DNA from: Gammaproteobacteria bacterium Milos-ODIII6
GTDB lineage: Bacteria; Pseudomonadota; Gammaproteobacteria; Chromatiales; Chromatiaceae
NCBI GenBank assembly: GCA_029228645.1
Contig: JAPTHR010000006.1
Coordinates: 62,001-126,000 of the forward strand
DNA: 64,000 nucleotides
Reading direction: 5' to 3'
Shown: positions 10,037 to 19,483 of the stretch, piece by piece
Layout of the letters: every line of letters starts with the position of its first letter
Numbering within the stretch: the first letter of the stretch is position 1
Notes under the pieces: generated by a model
What the model was told of the DNA's origin: nothing
The model's database searches: none
The model's input: the letters and a program-made list of their open reading frames with translations, nothing else
Position numbers and translations under genes: made by a program

Positions 10037-11596
10037 ATGGATACCCAACGAACCATTGCGCAGGCTTTTCGCGACGCCGCTGAGCGTTTTGCTTCGCACA
10101 CACTGGTCTGGCAACCCGAGGTGCAGGTGACCTTTGCCGACCTGGACCGGGCCTCAGATCAGGTGGCGGCGGGGCTGCAGGCAGCGGGCATACAGGCCGG
10201 CGAGCGGATCGCCTTGTACTGCATCAACGACCTCAGTTTCGTTCAGGCCTATCTCGGAATACAGAAGGCCGGAGCGGTGGTTGTTCCGGTGAATCTTCTG
10301 ATCGCTGCGGACGAGATCCAGTACATCCTGGCAGATGCCGGTGTCAGCGGATTGATCTACCACCAGGTCCTGAGTGAAAAGCTGGCGCCCGTCCGGACGG
10401 CCCTCGCCGGGCTCAAGCTTATCTGCTCCATCGGGGCGGCCGGCAGTGGTCCGGAAGGTGATGCCGCGTTCGAAGAGTGGCTCGCAGGCCCCGGCGAGGT
10501 GCAGGAGCCGGTTCGCGATCCCGCTACCGATCTCGCTGCGATCCTGTATACCTCCGGCACCACCGGGCAACCGAAGGGCGCGATGCTCACGCATCGCAAT
10601 CTGGTGTCGAACACCTGGAGCGTACTGCGGGCGCTGTCCCTGCAACCGCGAAAGGATCGCCTCCTGGTGGTGTTGCCCCTGTTTCATTCCTTTGCCGCGA
10701 CCGTGGGAATGCTGACGCCCTGCCTGCATGGCCTGACCCTGTTGCCGGTGCCGCGCTTCGACCCGGGGCTGGTTTCCGATCGCATCGAGCAGGGCGGCGC
10801 CACGATTTTTCTGGGCGTGCCCTCCATGTACAACCTGTTGTCCCGCCTGCCAGACGAGCAGAAGGAAAAATGGCGCGCTGTCCGACTGGGTGTTGCCGGT
10901 GGCGCGGCCATGCCGGTCGAGCTGTTGCAGGCTTTCGAGCGTCGTTTCGGTTTCCCGATCCTTGAAGGGGACGGGCCGACGGAGTGTTCACCGGTTACCT
11001 GTGTCAATCCGCCACAGGGCCCGCGCAAACCCGGTTCGGTCGGCCTGCCGCTACCGGATGTGGCGATGACGATTCTGGACAGCGAAGGGCGCCCGCTGGC
11101 GGATGGCGAGACCGGGGAGATCTGCGTCAAGGGACCGAATGTCATGCGAGGCTACTGGAACCTGCCCGAGGCGACTGCCGAGGTCTTCCACGGAGAATGG
11201 TTGCGCACCGGTGATCTGGGTTATCGCGACGAGGACGGTTACTTCTTCATGGTGGATCGCATCAAGGACATGATTATCGTCAACGGGATGAACGTCTACC
11301 CGCGTATGGTCGAGGAGGTGTTATACCGTCACCCGGATATCCTCGAGGCCGCGGTGGTGGGTGAGCCGCACCCGTCGCATGGCGAGATCGTGGTTGCGCA
11401 CGTGGTCGCGCGCGAGGGCAGCGAGCTGAGCGTTTCCGACGTGAAGGCGTGGTGCCGGGCCAACCTGGGTGAGCACCAGAGGCCGCGCAAAGTGGTTTTG
11501 AGGCAAGGCCTGCCGAAGAACGCCACCGGCAAGATCCTCAAGCGGGAACTGCGCCGCGAGGGTGAACTCGAGCGTGGAGTCGACCAGGCGTTATAG
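10037..11596 (+). CDS. Long-chain fatty-acid-CoA ligase / AMP-dependent acyl-CoA synthetase
   Basis: A 519-residue ANL-superfamily enzyme activating a carboxylic acid through an acyl-AMP to a CoA thioester. Core motifs are YTSGTTGQPKGA (phosphate-binding A3), a GDGPTE segment (A5), RTGDLGY (A7) and the C-terminal Lys motif PKNATGKILKREL (A10). The start is taken as ATG 10037, since GAGG lies 8 bases upstream; an in-frame start 18 bases earlier lacks this. The best family match is LcfB/FadD13-like long-chain ligases, but substrate chain length cannot be read from sequence. It converges with the CPBP gene. Confidence 0.85.
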   Translation: MDTQRTIAQAFRDAAERFASHTLVWQPEVQVTFADLDRASDQVAAGLQAAGIQAGERIALYCINDLSFVQAYLGIQKAGAVVVPVNLLIAADEIQYILADAGVSGLIYHQVLSEKLAPVRTALAGLKLICSIGAAGSGPEGDAAFEEWLAGPGEVQEPVRDPATDLAAILYTSGTTGQPKGAMLTHRNLVSNTWSVLRALSLQPRKDRLLVVLPLFHSFAATVGMLTPCLHGLTLLPVPRFDPGLVSDRIEQGGATIFLGVPSMYNLLSRLPDEQKEKWRAVRLGVAGGAAMPVELLQAFERRFGFPILEGDGPTECSPVTCVNPPQGPRKPGSVGLPLPDVAMTILDSEGRPLADGETGEICVKGPNVMRGYWNLPEATAEVFHGEWLRTGDLGYRDEDGYFFMVDRIKDMIIVNGMNVYPRMVEEVLYRHPDILEAAVVGEPHPSHGEIVVAHVVAREGSELSVSDVKAWCRANLGEHQRPRKVVLRQGLPKNATGKILKRELRREGELERGVDQAL

Positions 11597-11627
11597 CCAG
11601 GACTGCGGGTTCCGGCACCTTCTGTGT

Positions 11628-12506
11628 TCACGGTTTGGCAATCGAGCGGCGTGAAACCCGCCAGTAGGCGGCGGCAGAGAGCGCGATGACCAGGCTCGCC
11701 ATCCAACCGGTCACGTTGTCGTAGTCCCCGATCAGCCAGACCCATCCGGACGAGTGGTCGGTTTCTGTCACCGCCTTGGTGATGCGGATGATCATCACCC
11801 AGCCGGCATGAACCCCGATGGCGAGAAAGAGGCTCCCGGTGCGTTCGCGGGTCATGCTCAAGAGAATGCCCGCCAGCACCAGGGTGACGAAGCTGTCGGC
11901 ATACCCGGCGAACCCGCTGAGTTGCTGCAGGCCGCCCCAGAGCATGAGCAGCGCGCCGCTGACGTCGAGCGTGTCTCCCGCGAGCGGCGTCGGGCGAATG
12001 AAGTGGACGACCGAATAGAACAGTGCGATCAGGGTGGCGCTCGACCAGAATCCGAGCGAGTGTCGCATGCCCCCCTGCAACGGGCCGCGGAAGAAAAACT
12101 CTTCCAGCAGCCCCACGACCAGGCCGGAGAGCAGGCCGCTGAGGGCGGCCGAGAGCACCTTCTGCAACAGGATATCGCCCGGTTTCACGGGCCGGACACC
12201 AAAGGCCATGAGCGCGAGCACGACCAGCAGCAGCATCAACGACCCCCACAGCAGGCCGCTTACCAGCGGTACACGAGCGCCGTTTGGGGGCGGCAGCCAA
12301 CCGATGCTGATGCGGTCACGCAGTCGCAGGGACTTGAGGAAAAACGGCAGCCCCGCGGCTGTCAACAGCATTCCGAAGCGGTAAAGGCTGCGGTCCGGGG
12401 TCGCATCGAACCAGGCATGGAACCAGGGCTGGACCCAGGGAAGCAGCAGCGCTGACAGCAGCATGCAGGCGACGAAATAGGCAAGGAAGGCCAGGTAAAC
12501 AGGCAT
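11628..12506 (-). CDS. CPBP family intramembrane glutamic endopeptidase
   Basis: A 292-residue polytopic membrane protein with about eight hydrophobic segments and the signature motifs of the CPBP (Abi/CAAX-like) family. These are EEFFFRG (two Glu and Arg), FYSVVHF (His after the second motif) and GVHAGW. Family members are Rce1-like proteases or act in bacteriocin immunity; the substrate here is unknown. The frame stays open upstream through the tRNA-Leu gene, which cannot be coding, so I take the ATG at 12506 (MPVYLAFLAYF). No clear ribosome-binding site precedes it. Confidence 0.8.
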   Translation of the reverse strand: MPVYLAFLAYFVACMLLSALLLPWVQPWFHAWFDATPDRSLYRFGMLLTAAGLPFFLKSLRLRDRISIGWLPPPNGARVPLVSGLLWGSLMLLLVVLALMAFGVRPVKPGDILLQKVLSAALSGLLSGLVVGLLEEFFFRGPLQGGMRHSLGFWSSATLIALFYSVVHFIRPTPLAGDTLDVSGALLMLWGGLQQLSGFAGYADSFVTLVLAGILLSMTRERTGSLFLAIGVHAGWVMIIRITKAVTETDHSSGWVWLIGDYDNVTGWMASLVIALSAAAYWRVSRRSIAKP

Positions 12507-12540
12507 GCGGTATGGGGGTGGGTTGTCCAGACCGTTATTG

Positions 12541-12546
12541 TATAAT
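12541..12546 (+). promoter_or_regulatory. -10 box of the tRNA-Leu promoter
   Basis: A perfect TATAAT lies 16 bases before the tRNA, followed by a GC-rich discriminator (CCCGCGC) as in stringently controlled stable-RNA promoters. The -35 region is poor (GTGGGT at the 17-base position). Confidence 0.55.
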
Positions 12547-12561
12547 CCCGCGCTTGCACAT

Positions 12562-12646
12562 GCGAAAGTGGCGGAACTGGTAGACGCGCTGGATTTAGGT
12601 TCCAGTGGGGTAACCCGTGAGAGTTCGAGTCTCTCCTTTCGCACCA
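12562..12646 (+). tRNA. tRNA-Leu (anticodon UAG)
   Basis: An 85-base type II tRNA with acceptor stem GCGAAAG / CTTTCGC, discriminator A and encoded CCA. The anticodon stem CTGGA/TCCAG closes the loop TTTAGGT, giving UAG for CUA codons. A long variable arm follows (GTGGGGTAACCCGT), then the T-arm with TTCGAGT. Confidence 0.97.
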
Positions 12647-12742
12647 GAGTTAGGGGTTTCAGGAAGGGCGGCCGGAGCACTGGCGTTTTTTTTGAAAATC
12701 GATAAACGAGAGGGCGGTAAAGAGGCTGCCGGAGAAAAATTG

Positions 12743-14050
12743 ATGCAAGTTTCTGTTGAGTCTGGCGAGGGTCTGGAAAGACGTCTTTTGGTTGAGCTTC
12801 CCGCCGAGCGGGTGGACACGGAAGTCGATAAGAAGCTGGGGGAGCTCGCGAAGACGGTGCGCCTGGACGGATTCCGTCCCGGCAAGGTGCCTGTGCGGGT
12901 GGTCAAACAACGGTTTGGCGACCAGATTCGGCAGGAAGTCTATGGCGACCTGATTCAGGCCAGCTTCTACGAGGCAGCCAACGAATCGAAGCTCGTCCCG
13001 GTCGGAGACCCCAAAATCGAGTTGCGTGACGCGACCGAAAAAGGTGGCCTCGGTTATACCGCCACCTTCCAGGTCATGCCGGAGATCAGCCTCGCCGATT
13101 TGTCCGGAAAGGAGATCACCCGTCCGCTGGCCGAAGTGGTCGACTCGGACGTGGAAGAGATGATCGAGAAGCTGCGCAAGCAGCGTGCCGAGTGGGTGGA
13201 CGTCGAGCGCGCGGCGCAGGACGGCGACAACGTGTACATCGATTTCAAGGGTTTCGTGGACGGCGAAGCCTTCCAGGGCGGTAGTGCGGACAACGTACCC
13301 CTGGTGCTTGGTTCAGGTTCCATGATCGAAGGCTTCGAGGATGGCCTGCTCGGCGCCAGTGCCGGCGATGAGCGGACACTTTACCTGACGTTCCCGGAGG
13401 AATACCGGGCCGAGCACCTCGCCGGTAAGGCGGCGACCTTCGAAGTCAGGGTGGTGCGAGTGACGGAATCCAAACTGCCCGAGATCGACGAGGAGTTCGC
13501 CAAGGCCTTTGGCGTCGATGCGGGTACCGAAGAAGCCCTGCGCGCAGAGGTGCGCAAGAACATGGAGTCCGAGCTGGGGCAGCGTCTCAAGACCCTGTTG
13601 AAAGAAAACGCCATGAAACTGGTGCGTGAGGCCAATCCCCTGGATATTCCGGAGGCCATGGTCAAGCAGGAGTCGGAAAGGATGAAGCAGCAGGCGATGC
13701 AGGACATGCAGGCCAGAGGGCAGGCCGCTTCCATGGATTTGCCGGCAACGATCTTCGAAGAGCAGGCCAGGGTTCGCGTCCATCTGGGATTGCTGGTGGG
13801 GGAGATCATCGAAAAGAACGCCATCAAGGCGGAGGAAAGCGAGCTGAAGGAAACGATCGAGCGGCTGGCCGAGTCCTATGAAGATCCTCAGGAGGTGGTC
13901 GACTACTACCTGAACAATCCGCAGCAGCGCTCCAGCATCGAGAACCTGGTCCTGGAGGACAAGGTCGTCGACTGGGTGGTGGACCAGGTCAAGGTGAACG
14001 AAGAAAAGCGCAGTTTCTCCGAGGTCATGGACGCTGGCGAAAAAGGCTAG
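12743..14050 (+). CDS. tig: Trigger factor, ribosome-associated chaperone and prolyl isomerase
   Basis: A 435-residue protein (E. coli 432) that docks on ribosomal protein L23 and shields nascent chains. The ribosome-binding signature GFRPGKVP is near residue 44. The FKBP-type PPIase domain (about 150-245) includes the [17 protein letters not shown] segment, and the C-terminal helical arms follow. GGAG (12731-12734) 8 bases upstream supports ATG 12743; the frame extends to 12617 but overlaps tRNA-Leu. It heads the conserved tig-clpP-clpX-lon-hupB order. Confidence 0.97.
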   Translation: MQVSVESGEGLERRLLVELPAERVDTEVDKKLGELAKTVRLDGFRPGKVPVRVVKQRFGDQIRQEVYGDLIQASFYEAANESKLVPVGDPKIELRDATEKGGLGYTATFQVMPEISLADLSGKEITRPLAEVVDSDVEEMIEKLRKQRAEWVDVERAAQDGDNVYIDFKGFVDGEAFQGGSADNVPLVLGSGSMIEGFEDGLLGASAGDERTLYLTFPEEYRAEHLAGKAATFEVRVVRVTESKLPEIDEEFAKAFGVDAGTEEALRAEVRKNMESELGQRLKTLLKENAMKLVREANPLDIPEAMVKQESERMKQQAMQDMQARGQAASMDLPATIFEEQARVRVHLGLLVGEIIEKNAIKAEESELKETIERLAESYEDPQEVVDYYLNNPQQRSSIENLVLEDKVVDWVVDQVKVNEEKRSFSEVMDAGEKG

Positions 14051-14078
14051 GCTGATTTTTTCTCAAGGAAACTCTCAC

Positions 14079-14717
14079 ATGATCGATACAAAGGCTATGA
14101 ACAGGTCGGAGCCTATGAACCTGGGGCTGGTCCCGATGGTGGTCGAACAGACTGCCCGCGGTGAAAGGGCCTACGACATCTACTCGCGCCTGCTCAAAGA
14201 GCGGGTCATCTTCTGCGTGGGTCCTGTGGAAGACCACATGGCCAACCTGATCGTCGCACAGCTCCTGTTTCTCGAGTCCGAGAACCCCGACAAAGACGTT
14301 CACCTGTACATCAATTCCCCGGGCGGGTCTGTCACGGCGGGGCTTGCGATCTACGACACCATGCAGTTCATCCGCCCGCACGTGACCACGATGTGTATTG
14401 GCCAGGCGGCCAGTATGGGGGCCGTTCTGCTGGCTGCCGGTGAGAAGGGTAAGCGTTTTGCGTTGCCGAACTCGCGCGTCATGATCCACCAGCCGCTTGG
14501 CGGCTTCCAGGGCCAGGCGACCGACATCGAGATTCACGCCAGGGAAATTCTTCTGGTGCGCGAACGTCTCAACCGTATTCTCGCCGGACACACCGGGCGC
14601 GATCTCGAAGAGATCGGTCGCGATACGGACCGTGACAACTTCATGAGCGCGGAGGAATCCCGCGAGTACGGCCTCATTGATACGGTTGTGGAAAATCGTC
14701 CCGGCGAGTCGAACTGA
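14079..14717 (+). CDS. clpP: ATP-dependent Clp protease proteolytic subunit
   Basis: A 212-residue serine peptidase forming a double heptameric chamber that degrades substrates unfolded by ClpX or ClpA. The catalytic Ser is in GQAASMGAV, the His in MIHQPLGG and the Asp in ERD-like TDRDNF. The oxyanion-loop segment [11 protein letters not shown] is intact. AAGGAA (14065-14070) supports ATG 14079, with ATGs at 14097 and 14115 as alternatives. The short N-terminal propeptide would be removed by autoprocessing. It lies 28 bases after tig and before clpX. Confidence 0.97.
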   Translation: MIDTKAMNRSEPMNLGLVPMVVEQTARGERAYDIYSRLLKERVIFCVGPVEDHMANLIVAQLLFLESENPDKDVHLYINSPGGSVTAGLAIYDTMQFIRPHVTTMCIGQAASMGAVLLAAGEKGKRFALPNSRVMIHQPLGGFQGQATDIEIHAREILLVRERLNRILAGHTGRDLEEIGRDTDRDNFMSAEESREYGLIDTVVENRPGESN

Positions 14718-14901
14718 GAGAAAATTCCCACCTGCAGCAGGGAGTTGCAGCCCAGGGACGATTGCAAATAGCCGGCAATCCCGGCGGTATTTTGCCGCTT
14801 GCCAATGGAAGGGATTCCGATATGATGAAATCGTGTCCATTTCCGAATATGGCTAAAAATTCGGGTGAAAGGTGGCCGAACGAGAACAGGGTAGACGGTA
14901 A

Positions 14902-16176
14902 ATGAGCGACGAAAAGAACGGCAAGAACGACGACGGGAAGCTGCTTTACTGTTCTTTCTGCGGAAAGAGCCAGCACGAGGTGCGCAAACTGATCGCCGGG
15001 CCGTCGGTTTTCATATGTGATGAATGCGTCGAACTCTGTAACGACATCATTCGCGAAGAGATGCAGGAGAGCGCTTCCGAGCCCTCGCAGCATCTCCCCA
15101 AACCTCAAGAGATCAACGAGACGCTGAACGAGTACGTGATTGGCCAGGCCCGGGCCAAGAAGGTGCTCTCGGTGGCGGTTTACAACCACTACAAGCGCCT
15201 GGAGATGTCATCGAGGAAGGACGAAGTCGAGATCTCCAAGAGCAACATCCTGCTCATCGGCCCGACCGGGTCGGGCAAGACCCTCCTTGCTGAGACACTC
15301 GCAAGGCTGCTCAACGTGCCGTTCACGATCGCCGATGCGACCACCCTGACAGAGGCGGGCTACGTCGGCGAGGATGTCGAGAACATCATTCAGAAGCTTT
15401 TGCAGAAATGCGACTACGACGTGGAGAAGGCGCAGACCGGCATCGTCTACATCGACGAGATCGACAAGATCTCGCGCAAGTCGGACAATCCTTCGATCAC
15501 CCGCGACGTCTCCGGTGAAGGGGTGCAGCAGGCGCTGCTGAAGCTCATCGAGGGGACGGTCGCTTCTGTGCCGCCACAGGGTGGGCGCAAGCATCCGCAG
15601 CAGGAATTCCTGCAGGTGGATACCTCCAATATCCTGTTCATCGTCGGGGGCGCCTTTGCCGGTCTCGACAAGGTGATCAAGAACCGCTCCGAAAAGGGCG
15701 GAATCGGCTTTTCCGCCGAGGTGCGCAGCAAGGACGAAACCCGGAATCTCGGTGAAATCCTGCACGAGGTGGAGCCCGAGGACCTGATTGCCTATGGCCT
15801 GATTCCGGAGTTTGTCGGACGCCTCCCGGTGGTTGCCACCCTCGAGGAGTTGGACGAGGTTGCGCTGGTTCAGATTTTGACGGAGCCGAAGAACGCGCTG
15901 GTCAAACAGTACCAGAGACTGTTCGACATGGAGGGCGCCGAACTCGAGTTGCGCGAGGACGCACTGCGTGCGATTGCGCGCAAGGCCATGGAGAGGAAAA
16001 CCGGGGCGCGCGGCTTGCGTACCATCCTGGAATCCATTCTGCTTGACACGATGTACGACCTGCCTTCTCTGGACAACGTGAGCAAGGTGGTGGTGGATGA
16101 CTCGGTTGTGACCGGGGAGTCGGAGCCAATCATCATGTTCGAAAGTTCGGAACAGCAGCGCGTCGCGTCTGACTGA
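14902..16176 (+). CDS. clpX: ClpX, ATP-dependent unfoldase of the ClpXP protease
   Basis: A 424-residue AAA+ unfoldase (E. coli 424) that recognises degrons and feeds substrates to ClpP. The N-terminal C4 zinc finger uses Cys17, Cys20, Cys39 and Cys42. Walker A is GPTGSGKT, Walker B is [10 protein letters not shown], and the pore-loop region GYVGEDVE is present. The IGF tripeptide that docks into ClpP is in GGIGFSAE. It follows clpP by 184 bases and ends in its own terminator. Confidence 0.98.
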   Translation: MSDEKNGKNDDGKLLYCSFCGKSQHEVRKLIAGPSVFICDECVELCNDIIREEMQESASEPSQHLPKPQEINETLNEYVIGQARAKKVLSVAVYNHYKRLEMSSRKDEVEISKSNILLIGPTGSGKTLLAETLARLLNVPFTIADATTLTEAGYVGEDVENIIQKLLQKCDYDVEKAQTGIVYIDEIDKISRKSDNPSITRDVSGEGVQQALLKLIEGTVASVPPQGGRKHPQQEFLQVDTSNILFIVGGAFAGLDKVIKNRSEKGGIGFSAEVRSKDETRNLGEILHEVEPEDLIAYGLIPEFVGRLPVVATLEELDEVALVQILTEPKNALVKQYQRLFDMEGAELELREDALRAIARKAMERKTGARGLRTILESILLDTMYDLPSLDNVSKVVVDDSVVTGESEPIIMFESSEQQRVASD

Positions 16177-16184
16177 CAAATACC

Positions 16185-16210
16185 GCCCGGCTTGCCGGGC
16201 TTTTTTTATT
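16185..16210 (+). terminator. Intrinsic terminator after clpX
   Basis: GCCCGG / CCGGGC hairpin (16185-16200) with a CTTG loop, followed by seven T residues. Confidence 0.85.
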
Positions 16211-16218
16211 CCCGTTGG

Positions 16219-16246
16219 CTTGAAACTAGGCCTTCGGCCCTCACCT
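16219..16246 (+). promoter_or_regulatory. Candidate sigma-32 promoter of lon
   Basis: CTTGAAA (16219-16225), a 13-base spacer and CCTCACCT (16239-16246) match the sigma-32 consensus CTTGAAA-N13-CCCCATNT well. It lies between the clpX terminator and lon, and lon is a known sigma-32 target. Confidence 0.55.
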
Positions 16247-16338
16247 CCCACTTCAATATTTCCAAATCCTTACCGAAAAGGCGCAGCCCTTTCGGAAGTC
16301 AATTCAAACGGCCACCCGGCTGTTCCGGAGGAAAACAC

Positions 16339-18765
16339 ATGGGACAAGAAGACAAAGGGATCGTTGCATCGAACGTGCCCGTACTGCCGCTCAGAGATGT
16401 GGTCGTGTATCCCTACATGGTTATCCCGCTCTTCGTCGGGCGGGAGAAGTCCATCCGTGCCCTGGATGCGGCAATGGCGGACAACAAACAGATTCTGCTG
16501 GTCGCGCAGCGCAGCGCCGACACCGATGATCCGAAGCCGGCCGATCTCTATGACGTCGGGACACTGGCGAACATCCTGCAGCTGCTCAAGCTCCCCGATG
16601 GCACCGTCAAGGTGCTCGTTGAGGGAAGCAAGCGTGCGCACCTCGACAGCATTACCGAAGGTGAGGAGTACCTGGGTGCTGAAATCAACGCCGCCGACGA
16701 GGAAATCGACCTGCCTGAGCGGGAAATGGAAGTGCTGATGCGCTCCGCAACCGATCTCTTCGATCAGTACGTCAAGTTGAACAAGAAGGTGCCGCCGGAG
16801 GTTCTGACCTCGCTGGCCAGCATCGACGAGCCCTCACGCCTGGCCGATACCATGGCGGCTCACATGGCGCTCAAGCTCGATGAGAAACAGCATGTGCTGC
16901 AGATGGCGAGCGTGCGTGAACGGCTCGAACACCTGATGGCCCTGATGGAGGGTGAGAATGACATCCTGCAGATGGAAAAACGCATCCGTGGCCGGGTCAA
17001 GCGCCAGATGGAGAAGAACCAGCGCGAGTATTATCTCAACGAGCAGATGAAGGCCATCCAGAAGGAGTTGGGGGAACTCGACGAGGCCCCCAACGAGCTG
17101 GAGGAACTGGGCGAAAAGATCGAGAAGGCCGGCATGAGCAAGGAGGCCAAGGCGAAGGCCAATGCCGAACTCAACAAGCTCAAGCTGATGTCGCCGATGT
17201 CGGCCGAGGCGACCGTAGTGCGCAACTACATCGACGCGCTCGTCAGCGTGCCCTGGAAGAAGCGGTCCAAGGTGCGCAACGACATCGCCAAGGCAAAGGA
17301 GGTGCTCGATGCGGATCACTACGGTCTGGAAAAGGTCAAAGAGCGTATTCTCGAATACCTCGCGGTCCAGCAGCGGGTGCGCAAACTCAAAGGTCCCATC
17401 CTGTGCCTGGTCGGTCCGCCCGGCGTAGGCAAGACCTCGCTTGGGCAGTCGATCGCCAGGGCGACCAACCGCAAGTTCATTCGCATGGCGCTTGGCGGCG
17501 TGCGTGATGAGGCCGAGATCCGCGGCCACCGCAGAACCTACATCGGGGCCATGCCCGGCAAGATCGTGCAGAATCTGAGCAAGGTCACGACCCGCAATCC
17601 GCTTTTTCTGCTGGATGAAATCGACAAGATGGCGATGGACTTCAGGGGAGACCCGGCTTCCGCGCTGCTCGAGGTGCTCGATCCCGAGCAGAATCACACC
17701 TTCCAGGACCATTACCTCGAGGTCGATTTCGATCTCTCGGAGGTGATGTTCGTGGCTACCGCCAACAGCATGAACATTCCGCCGGCGCTACTCGACCGCA
17801 TGGAGGTGATTCGCCTGTCCGGCTATACCGAGGATGAAAAGGTCGCGATTGCCGAGAACTACCTCATTCCCAAGCAGATAAGCCACAACGGGCTCAAAGA
17901 CGACGAACTCGTGATCCGTGAGTCGGGCGTGCGCGACATCGTGCGTTACTACACCCGCGAGGCGGGTGTGCGCAACCTGGAACGCGAGATATCCAAGATC
18001 TGCCGCAAGGTGGTCAAGGACCTCCTGCTGCAGGACAAGGCAAGCCGCAAGGTCACGGTGACCGCCAAGTCGCTGGAAAAATACCTGGGCGTCAAACGCT
18101 TCCGCTACGGCCGGGCCGATGAGCACGACCAGGTGGGTCAGGTCACCGGTCTCGCCTGGACCGAGGTCGGCGGGGAGTTGCTGCGAATCGAGACGGCGCT
18201 GACACCCGGCAAGGGACGCCTCACGCACACCGGTCAGCTCGGCGATGTGATGAAGGAATCGATCCAGGCGGCCATGACGGTGGTGCGCAGCCGGGCGGCC
18301 GCCTTGGGCCTGGATGATGACTTCTACGAGAAGCTCGATGTGCATATCCACGTCCCGGAGGGCGCGACACCCAAAGACGGGCCGAGCGCAGGTATCGGGA
18401 TGTGCACCTCACTGGCCTCCGCCCTGACCGGTATACCGGTGCGGGCCGATGTCGCCATGACCGGCGAGATCACCCTGCGTGGCGAGGTGCTTCCGATCGG
18501 TGGCTTGAAGGAGAAACTGCTGGCGGCTCATCGTGGCGGCATCCAGACCGTGCTCATTCCCAAGGACAATGAGCGGGACCTCACAGAAATCCCCAGGAAC
18601 ATCAAGCAGAATCTCGATATCCGGCCGGTGCAATGGATAGACGAAGTGCTCGAATTGGCTCTGCTCGAACAACCCAAACCCCGCAAGACGGGAAGGGGTC
18701 GGGGAAAAGCAAAAACTGCGGACAAATCCGGTGAAAAAGACAATGACGCGCTTCGTCCGCATTGA
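16339..18765 (+). CDS. lon: Lon protease
   Basis: An 808-residue ATP-dependent serine protease (E. coli 784) that degrades misfolded and regulatory proteins. The order is an N-terminal substrate-binding LON domain, a coiled-coil-rich linker (about 190-270, [17 protein letters not shown]), the AAA+ module with Walker A GPPGVGKT and Walker B LLDEIDK, and the protease domain. The catalytic Ser is in DGPSAG and the Lys in GGLKEKL. GGAGGA (16327-16332) fixes the start at ATG 16339. A basic, low-complexity tail ([18 protein letters not shown]) extends the C-terminus past the usual end. Confidence 0.98.
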   Translation: MGQEDKGIVASNVPVLPLRDVVVYPYMVIPLFVGREKSIRALDAAMADNKQILLVAQRSADTDDPKPADLYDVGTLANILQLLKLPDGTVKVLVEGSKRAHLDSITEGEEYLGAEINAADEEIDLPEREMEVLMRSATDLFDQYVKLNKKVPPEVLTSLASIDEPSRLADTMAAHMALKLDEKQHVLQMASVRERLEHLMALMEGENDILQMEKRIRGRVKRQMEKNQREYYLNEQMKAIQKELGELDEAPNELEELGEKIEKAGMSKEAKAKANAELNKLKLMSPMSAEATVVRNYIDALVSVPWKKRSKVRNDIAKAKEVLDADHYGLEKVKERILEYLAVQQRVRKLKGPILCLVGPPGVGKTSLGQSIARATNRKFIRMALGGVRDEAEIRGHRRTYIGAMPGKIVQNLSKVTTRNPLFLLDEIDKMAMDFRGDPASALLEVLDPEQNHTFQDHYLEVDFDLSEVMFVATANSMNIPPALLDRMEVIRLSGYTEDEKVAIAENYLIPKQISHNGLKDDELVIRESGVRDIVRYYTREAGVRNLEREISKICRKVVKDLLLQDKASRKVTVTAKSLEKYLGVKRFRYGRADEHDQVGQVTGLAWTEVGGELLRIETALTPGKGRLTHTGQLGDVMKESIQAAMTVVRSRAAALGLDDDFYEKLDVHIHVPEGATPKDGPSAGIGMCTSLASALTGIPVRADVAMTGEITLRGEVLPIGGLKEKLLAAHRGGIQTVLIPKDNERDLTEIPRNIKQNLDIRPVQWIDEVLELALLEQPKPRKTGRGRGKAKTADKSGEKDNDALRPH

Positions 18766-18844
18766 TCCCGAGGGGCAACACTGGTAGAACTGTTGCTCAG
18801 TGGCAGGTCGCGTGGATGTCACGCCCTGTCACTTGACCATCTGC

Positions 18845-18874
18845 AAGAGCGGCTGATATAAAGCCGCTCTTTTT
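18845..18874 (+). terminator. Intrinsic terminator between lon and hupB
   Basis: A 9-10-bp stem AGAGCGGCT / AGCCGCTCT (18846-18854 with 18862-18870) with GATATAA loop and a T5 tail. Confidence 0.85.
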
Positions 18875-18961
18875 GCGGCACTCGAAATCGCCGAACACAA
18901 CAACTGGAACGCGGCCTGGCGGTGATCAGGTCGGAATCAATCGAAGGGGGCAATCAACGAA

Positions 18962-19234
18962 ATGAACAAAACTGAGCTTATCGAAGCAATGGCTGAGGCA
19001 GCCGATATCTCCAAGGCCGCAGCCGGCCGTGCACTCGACGGGATGGTCGAGGCGATTGCAGCGGAGATCAAGAAAGGGGAGACGGTGTCCGTTATCGGCT
19101 TCGGCACTTTCGTCCTGCGCGAGCGTGCGGCACGCTCCGGCCGCAATCCCAAGACCGGCGAGACCATCCAGATCGCGGCCTCCAAATCGCCTGCATTTAA
19201 GGCTGGAAAAGCATTTAAGGATGCGGTAAATTAG
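18962..19234 (+). CDS. hupB: DNA-binding protein HU
   Basis: A 90-residue histone-like nucleoid protein that bends DNA without strict sequence specificity. The core VSVIGFGTF and arm region [11 protein letters not shown] are diagnostic, and the protein ends in [21 protein letters not shown] before the ATG is the ribosome-binding site. Position after lon is the conserved gammaproteobacterial arrangement. The gene is followed within 20 bases by two tRNA genes, so they may share a transcript. Confidence 0.97.
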   Translation: MNKTELIEAMAEAADISKAAAGRALDGMVEAIAAEIKKGETVSVIGFGTFVLRERAARSGRNPKTGETIQIAASKSPAFKAGKAFKDAVN

Positions 19235-19246
19235 CCGCCCTCCACG

Positions 19247-19322
19247 GGGTGCTTAGCTCAGCTGGGAGAGCATCGCCCTTACAAGGCGAGGGTCGCAGGT
19301 TCGATCCCTGCAGCACCCACCA
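19247..19322 (+). tRNA. tRNA-Val (anticodon UAC)
   Basis: 76 bases with acceptor GGGTGCT / AGCACCC, discriminator A and encoded CCA. The loop CTTACAA gives anticodon UAC. The D-arm AGCTCAGCTGGGAGAG and T-arm GGTTCGATCC are standard. Confidence 0.98.
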
Positions 19323-19331
19323 CGGGTTTAA

Positions 19332-19408
19332 GGAGTGGTAGTTCAGTTGGTTAGAATACCGGCCTGTCACGCCGGGGGTCGCGGGTTCGAGTCCCGTCCA
19401 CTCCGCCA
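19332..19408 (+). tRNA. tRNA-Asp (anticodon GUC)
   Basis: 77 bases with acceptor GGAGTGG / CCACTCC, discriminator G (expected for Asp) and encoded CCA. The loop CTGTCAC gives anticodon GUC. It is nine bases after tRNA-Val, so probably co-transcribed. Confidence 0.98.
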
Positions 19409-19420
19409 ACTACCAAGTTA

Positions 19421-19453
19421 AACGGGGTATCATTCGATACCCCGTTTTCTTTT
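19421..19453 (+). terminator. Intrinsic terminator after the tRNA pair
   Basis: An 11-bp perfect stem (19421-19431 with 19436-19446) with an ATTC loop and TTTTCTTTTC tail. Confidence 0.85.
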
Positions 19454-19483
19454 CTGTAATCCTAACCACACTTCTACGACAAC

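Noticed and set aside
12506-12680. Upstream extension of the CPBP protease frame
   Set aside because: It runs through the tRNA-Leu gene; the family-like sequence begins at 12506.
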